From positions 1,116,001 through 1,180,000 of the forward strand of contig NZ_CP017194.1 of NCBI RefSeq assembly GCF_006770265.1: a stretch of 64,000 nucleotides of DNA. Reading direction: 5' to 3'. This DNA is from Lactococcus carnosus. GTDB lineage: Bacteria > Bacillota > Bacilli > Lactobacillales > Streptococcaceae. The notes below the pieces were generated by a model that searched no databases, was not told the DNA's origin, and saw nothing but the letters and a program-made list of their open reading frames with translations. This document shows positions 60,942 to 64,000 of the stretch, one piece after another; within the stretch, counting starts at the first letter, position 1; each line of letters opens with the position of its first letter. The translations under genes and the position numbers were made by a program.

Positions 60942-62831
60942 TTAGTCAAATCCGGCCAAGTACTCATAGCGCTCATATTTGTCTAGTAAGTCATTATTTT
61001 TAAGGTCTAAAGCTGCTTGTAACTCGCCTAATTTTGTGAAGTCTGACCCATGTACAGCCATCTGTTGCTCGATAGTTGAAATGTCCGTTTCCAAGCTTGA
61101 AATCGAGGCTTCAATCGTTGACCACTCTTGTTTTTCAGAATAGGTCATCCGTGCTCTTTCGAGGTCATTTACTTGTACTACTGGGACTGATGCAACTTGT
61201 TTATTTGGTTTTTGTTCTGCCACTTTAGTCGCCAAATAATTTGAGTAGCCTGAATGCACTTCAGTCACAGTTCCCTTATCAAAAACAAGTAGTTTATTAA
61301 CGACCTTATCAAGGAAATAGCGGTCATGACTGACTGTAATTACAACACCTTTATAGTGTTGAATGAAATTTTCTAAGACGGTTAAGGTCGCGATATCCAG
61401 ATCATTTGTCGGCTCATCTAGCAGTAAAACATTAGGTTGTTGTAATAAAATCTTCAACAAGTATAAGCGTTTCTTCTCACCACCAGATAACTTAGCAATC
61501 AGGGTACCATGCGTGGTCCGTGGAAATAAAAATTGCTCTAATAAGTTGACGATGCTTACTGATTCACCAGATGAGGTGAGGCTGTTATCTGCAATCTCTT
61601 GTAGAAAGTTGATCACACGTTTGGACTCATCTAGTCCTCTGATTTGCTGTGAAAAATAGCCGATCTTAATCGTTTCACCGATGTCAACTGTTCCAGCATC
61701 AGGTGTCAATTCACCATCTATCAGATTAAGTAAGGTCGATTTTCCTGTCCCGTTGTTACCAACAATCCCAATTCTATCTGTATTTTGAACCAGGAGGTTA
61801 AAGTCAGTCAAGATTGGTTTATCAGCAGAAAATGCAAAGTTAACATGCTCGAAATTGATGACTTTTTTACCAATTCTTGACGTCGCAACATTGATTGAAA
61901 GATCCTCAGATGAGCTGACACTGTTAACCTCGTTTTTGATATCTTCAAATCGATCAATTCGTGCTTGCTGCTTGGTCGCACGTGCCTGAGGTGATTTACG
62001 AATCCAGGCTAATTCTTGTTTATATAATTGCTTGCTCTTATGATGCTGAGCAGATTCTCTTTCGTCTCTTTCAGCTTTTTGCTGTAGATAATCTTGATAG
62101 TTTCCTTGATATTCGTATAGCTTACCATTATCTAATTCAAAGATACGCGTTGCCAAATTATCCAAGAAATAACGGTCATGGGTAATAAATAAAATAGTTT
62201 GTCTGGCGCTTTTTACATAGTTCTCTAACCAAGCGATCGTATCTACATCCAGATGGTTGGTTGGCTCATCCAGCAGTAATAAATCTGCAGGATTTAGCAG
62301 GGCCTGTGCTAACTGAACACGACGTTTTTGACCACCGGATAGGTTCTTGATTTGCTCAGTCAAATCAGGTAATTTCAACTTAGATAAGACCGTTTTAACT
62401 TGATTTTCAACTTCCCAAGCCTCAATCGCTGTCATCTGTGCTTCAGCTTCAGATAAAGAGACTTGTAATGTCTCATTTTCTGGATCCTCAGTCAAGGCAA
62501 GCAAGACTTGCTCATACTGCTTAATGGCTTTCATCTGTGCTAAGTCATCTGACAAAACCGTATCCATAATCGATACATTTTCATCAAACTGTGGTTCCTG
62601 TGTCAAATACTCGATTTTAAAATCATTGTGCGCAAAAAATGGTGAATTATCACCATCAAATCCAGCTTTTCCTGAGATAACATCCAGTAATGTCGTTTTC
62701 CCAGTGCCATTCACACCAATCAAGCCAATCCGATCTAAAGGATGGATGATAAAGTCTATCTTTGAGAAAACAGTCTTATCTCCTACAGATTTAGTCAAGT
62801 TTTCAACACGAAAATCAGTCATTGTTGCCAT
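60942..62831 (-). CDS. ABC-F family ATPase
   Basis: The 629-residue soluble protein has two ABC domains joined by a basic linker: first Walker A IGVNGTGKTTLLD, signature LSGGQKRRVQLAQAL and Walker B LLLLDEPTNHLDVDT; second Walker A VGNNGTGKSTLLN, signature LSGGEKKRLYLLKIL and Walker B VLLLDEPTNDLDIAT. The linker (about 240-310) carries RKSPQARATKQQARIDRFED, typical of translational ABC-F factors. A C-terminal coiled coil follows (about 555-620), as in Uup/YfmR types, which act on stalled ribosomes or replication structures. It overlaps cca by 17 bp, so translation is coupled. Confidence 0.92.
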   Translation of the reverse strand: MATMTDFRVENLTKSVGDKTVFSKIDFIIHPLDRIGLIGVNGTGKTTLLDVISGKAGFDGDNSPFFAHNDFKIEYLTQEPQFDENVSIMDTVLSDDLAQMKAIKQYEQVLLALTEDPENETLQVSLSEAEAQMTAIEAWEVENQVKTVLSKLKLPDLTEQIKNLSGGQKRRVQLAQALLNPADLLLLDEPTNHLDVDTIAWLENYVKSARQTILFITHDRYFLDNLATRIFELDNGKLYEYQGNYQDYLQQKAERDERESAQHHKSKQLYKQELAWIRKSPQARATKQQARIDRFEDIKNEVNSVSSSEDLSINVATSRIGKKVINFEHVNFAFSADKPILTDFNLLVQNTDRIGIVGNNGTGKSTLLNLIDGELTPDAGTVDIGETIKIGYFSQQIRGLDESKRVINFLQEIADNSLTSSGESVSIVNLLEQFLFPRTTHGTLIAKLSGGEKKRLYLLKILLQQPNVLLLDEPTNDLDIATLTVLENFIQHYKGVVITVSHDRYFLDKVVNKLLVFDKGTVTEVHSGYSNYLATKVAEQKPNKQVASVPVVQVNDLERARMTYSEKQEWSTIEASISSLETDISTIEQQMAVHGSDFTKLGELQAALDLKNNDLLDKYERYEYLAGFD

Positions 62832-64000
62832 CGTTACTCTTTTCTTTTACATAATTAAAAATAGCTTCTGGTCGGTTAATTAAGTTGCCCCTAACGATTT
62901 CCAGTTCAATCGTGTGATAGAGTTTACCAATACCTGGACCAGGTTTGATACCAAATTTGGTCATAATATCTCCTGCAGAAACGGCAATGTCTTTTTTGTG
63001 TCGGATCTGTAGTTGCGCATCAAGTGCTGAAATTAATTCAAAATTAGTTTTAAAATCTTGTGCAGCAACCATCTCCTCAACTAAAATCAAGCTCGACTTA
63101 CCAAGTAAATAAAGCGATTCTTGTGTGAACTGACTTGTTTGTCGGATATGATATGCCTTCAAAAAGTTGGTCACATCTGTCGAAAAATCACGAGATACTT
63201 TCCACTGCTTCATCAAAAATTTGCCATCTAAATAGCCAAGCTGATAAAGTAAATAGCCCCATGCTTGGATCGAATTTGTAAACACAAAGTCTTCTGGTAG
63301 TGACAGCATCTTTAAGAGCGCTGATTCATTTGAAAGGCCTGGTAAATAATCAGACGCCTCTATTGCTAAAAGTGCCTTAAGCCCTTTTTGCCAATGACTT
63401 GCAATTAATAACTTATCCAGTTCAATAAAAATACGTTCGATTGAAATTTTTTCTAGCAAATAAGCCTGGGCTTTCATGGCCTCAAACGTATCCGTTGCCA
63501 AATCAAAATTCAGTGTCGCACTAAATCTGAGACCCCGCATGATTCTTAAGGCATCTTCTGTGAAGCGTTCTGATGGCTTACCAACTGCTCGAAGGACTTG
63601 TCTGTCTAAATCGCTTAGCCCGTCATAGAGATCAATAATCTCCCCATCATTTGCAAGTGCGAAGGCGTTGATTGTAAAATCACGTCTTAGCAAATCTTCT
63701 GACAGTTGACGTACAAAGTTAACATGAGCAGGTCGTCGATAATCGACATAGACATCTTCTGTCCGAAATGTCGTGATTTCATATTCGTCATCTTGCGCCA
63801 AAACAAGTACCGTACCATGCTCGATACCGATATCGATTGTATGCTCAAATATCTGCTTAATCTCTGATGGATAGGCACTTGTTGCGATATCAACATCATG
63901 AATCTGCCGATTGAGTAGCACGTCACGCACACTGCCTCCGACAAAATACGCTTCATAGCCAAAATCTCGAATTTTTTGCAAAATCGGCAGAGCTTTTACA
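62815..64000 (-). CDS. cca: CCA-adding tRNA nucleotidyltransferase (5' end outside the window)
   Basis: Cca adds or repairs the 3' CCA of tRNAs. The frame is open to the right edge: before the internal TTG at 63981 it reads VKALPILQ, as in family N-termini, so the start lies beyond 64000. Visible parts are the catalytic AYFVGGSVRDVLLNRQIHDV with its D-x-D, RRPAHVNFVRQLSEDLLRRD (motif B), DLDRQVLRAVGKPSERFTED and RIMRGLRFSATLNFD (motif C/D, nucleotide choice), and a helical tRNA-binding C-terminal half. It is a class II Firmicutes-type enzyme and the upstream partner of the ABC-F gene. Confidence 0.93.
   Translation of the reverse strand, partial: VKALPILQKIRDFGYEAYFVGGSVRDVLLNRQIHDVDIATSAYPSEIKQIFEHTIDIGIEHGTVLVLAQDDEYEITTFRTEDVYVDYRRPAHVNFVRQLSEDLLRRDFTINAFALANDGEIIDLYDGLSDLDRQVLRAVGKPSERFTEDALRIMRGLRFSATLNFDLATDTFEAMKAQAYLLEKISIERIFIELDKLLIASHWQKGLKALLAIEASDYLPGLSNESALLKMLSLPEDFVFTNSIQAWGYLLYQLGYLDGKFLMKQWKVSRDFSTDVTNFLKAYHIRQTSQFTQESLYLLGKSSLILVEEMVAAQDFKTNFELISALDAQLQIRHKKDIAVSAGDIMTKFGIKPGPGIGKLYHTIELEIVRGNLINRPEAIFNYVKEKSNDGNND

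Overview
The window looks like chromosomal DNA of a lactic acid coccus from the Lactococcus / Pseudolactococcus side of the Streptococcaceae. The reasons are its low GC content, AGGAGG-type ribosome binding sites, a lactococcal-type catabolic acetolactate synthase, a type I pantothenate kinase, an LTA synthase, a RecD2 helicase, a ThrE-type exporter pair and an IS30-type element. This is an inference from protein character, not a database match. Most genes lie on the minus strand, and nearly every operon ends in a clear hairpin plus T-tract. No rRNA, tRNA or CRISPR array was seen.

Layout. 1-6.8 kb is accessory: a nonsense-broken NTF2-like gene, a cell-surface protein operon (pectate-lyase-like adhesin, membrane-anchored beta protein, small secreted protein) plus a small protein with a degenerate sorting signal, a 48-bp perfect palindrome, a complete IS30-family element with 13-bp direct repeats, and a decayed gene. 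6.8-18.8 kb is mostly housekeeping: als, a TPR protein, a GntR regulator, an ArAE membrane protein, rpsT, a YkgJ-type protein, a repeat-rich membrane protein that looks like a fusion, recD2, a histidine phosphatase and trmL. 19.1-21.3 kb is an AT-rich inserted cassette: a small two-helix membrane protein, a double-glycine-leader peptide without cysteines, and a SunS-like glycosyltransferase. 21.3-24.2 kb holds a MerR-GNAT-hydrolase operon and a second acetyltransferase. 24.3-30.6 kb is the aromatic amino acid operon (aroE, a DUF1643 gene, aroB, aroC, tyrA, aroA); aroD is far away at 50.3 kb.

30.8-44.9 kb carries a ferredoxin-NADP reductase, a DJ-1/PfpI protein, a GyrI-like/WYL/ClbS-like operon, a nucleotidyltransferase-fold protein, a MetE-like protein with MET-box-like sites, a 1423-residue CoA-dehydratase-activase-like protein with a divergent TetR regulator, a methyltransferase/SGNH pair and coaA. 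45.0-49.7 kb is a second peptide cluster: an Rgg-type regulator, a 68-residue peptide with one membrane helix and two cysteines, an ABC transporter, a two-helix protein, a minimal site-2-protease-like protein and a membrane-anchored thioredoxin-like protein, the last five overlapping. 50.2-64 kb is core metabolism: aroD, an RlmI-like methyltransferase, ltaS, a flavoprotein lipoprotein with a Rex-like operator, metE, a ThrE pair, thyA, an ABC-F ATPase and a cca gene that runs off the right edge.

The two best candidates for undescribed biology are both peptide systems. (1) The 19-21 kb cassette looks like a cysteine-free glycocin. Its precursor gene sits exactly between perfect 26-bp inverted repeats, and the whole cassette is bracketed by a duplicated 3' end of the neighbouring hydrolase gene, which suggests recent insertion and possible inversion. 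(2) The 45-49.7 kb cluster has every part expected for a peptide released from a type II membrane precursor by an intramembrane protease, closed by a disulfide and handled by an ABC transporter under Rgg control, but has no radical SAM enzyme or lanthipeptide synthetase.
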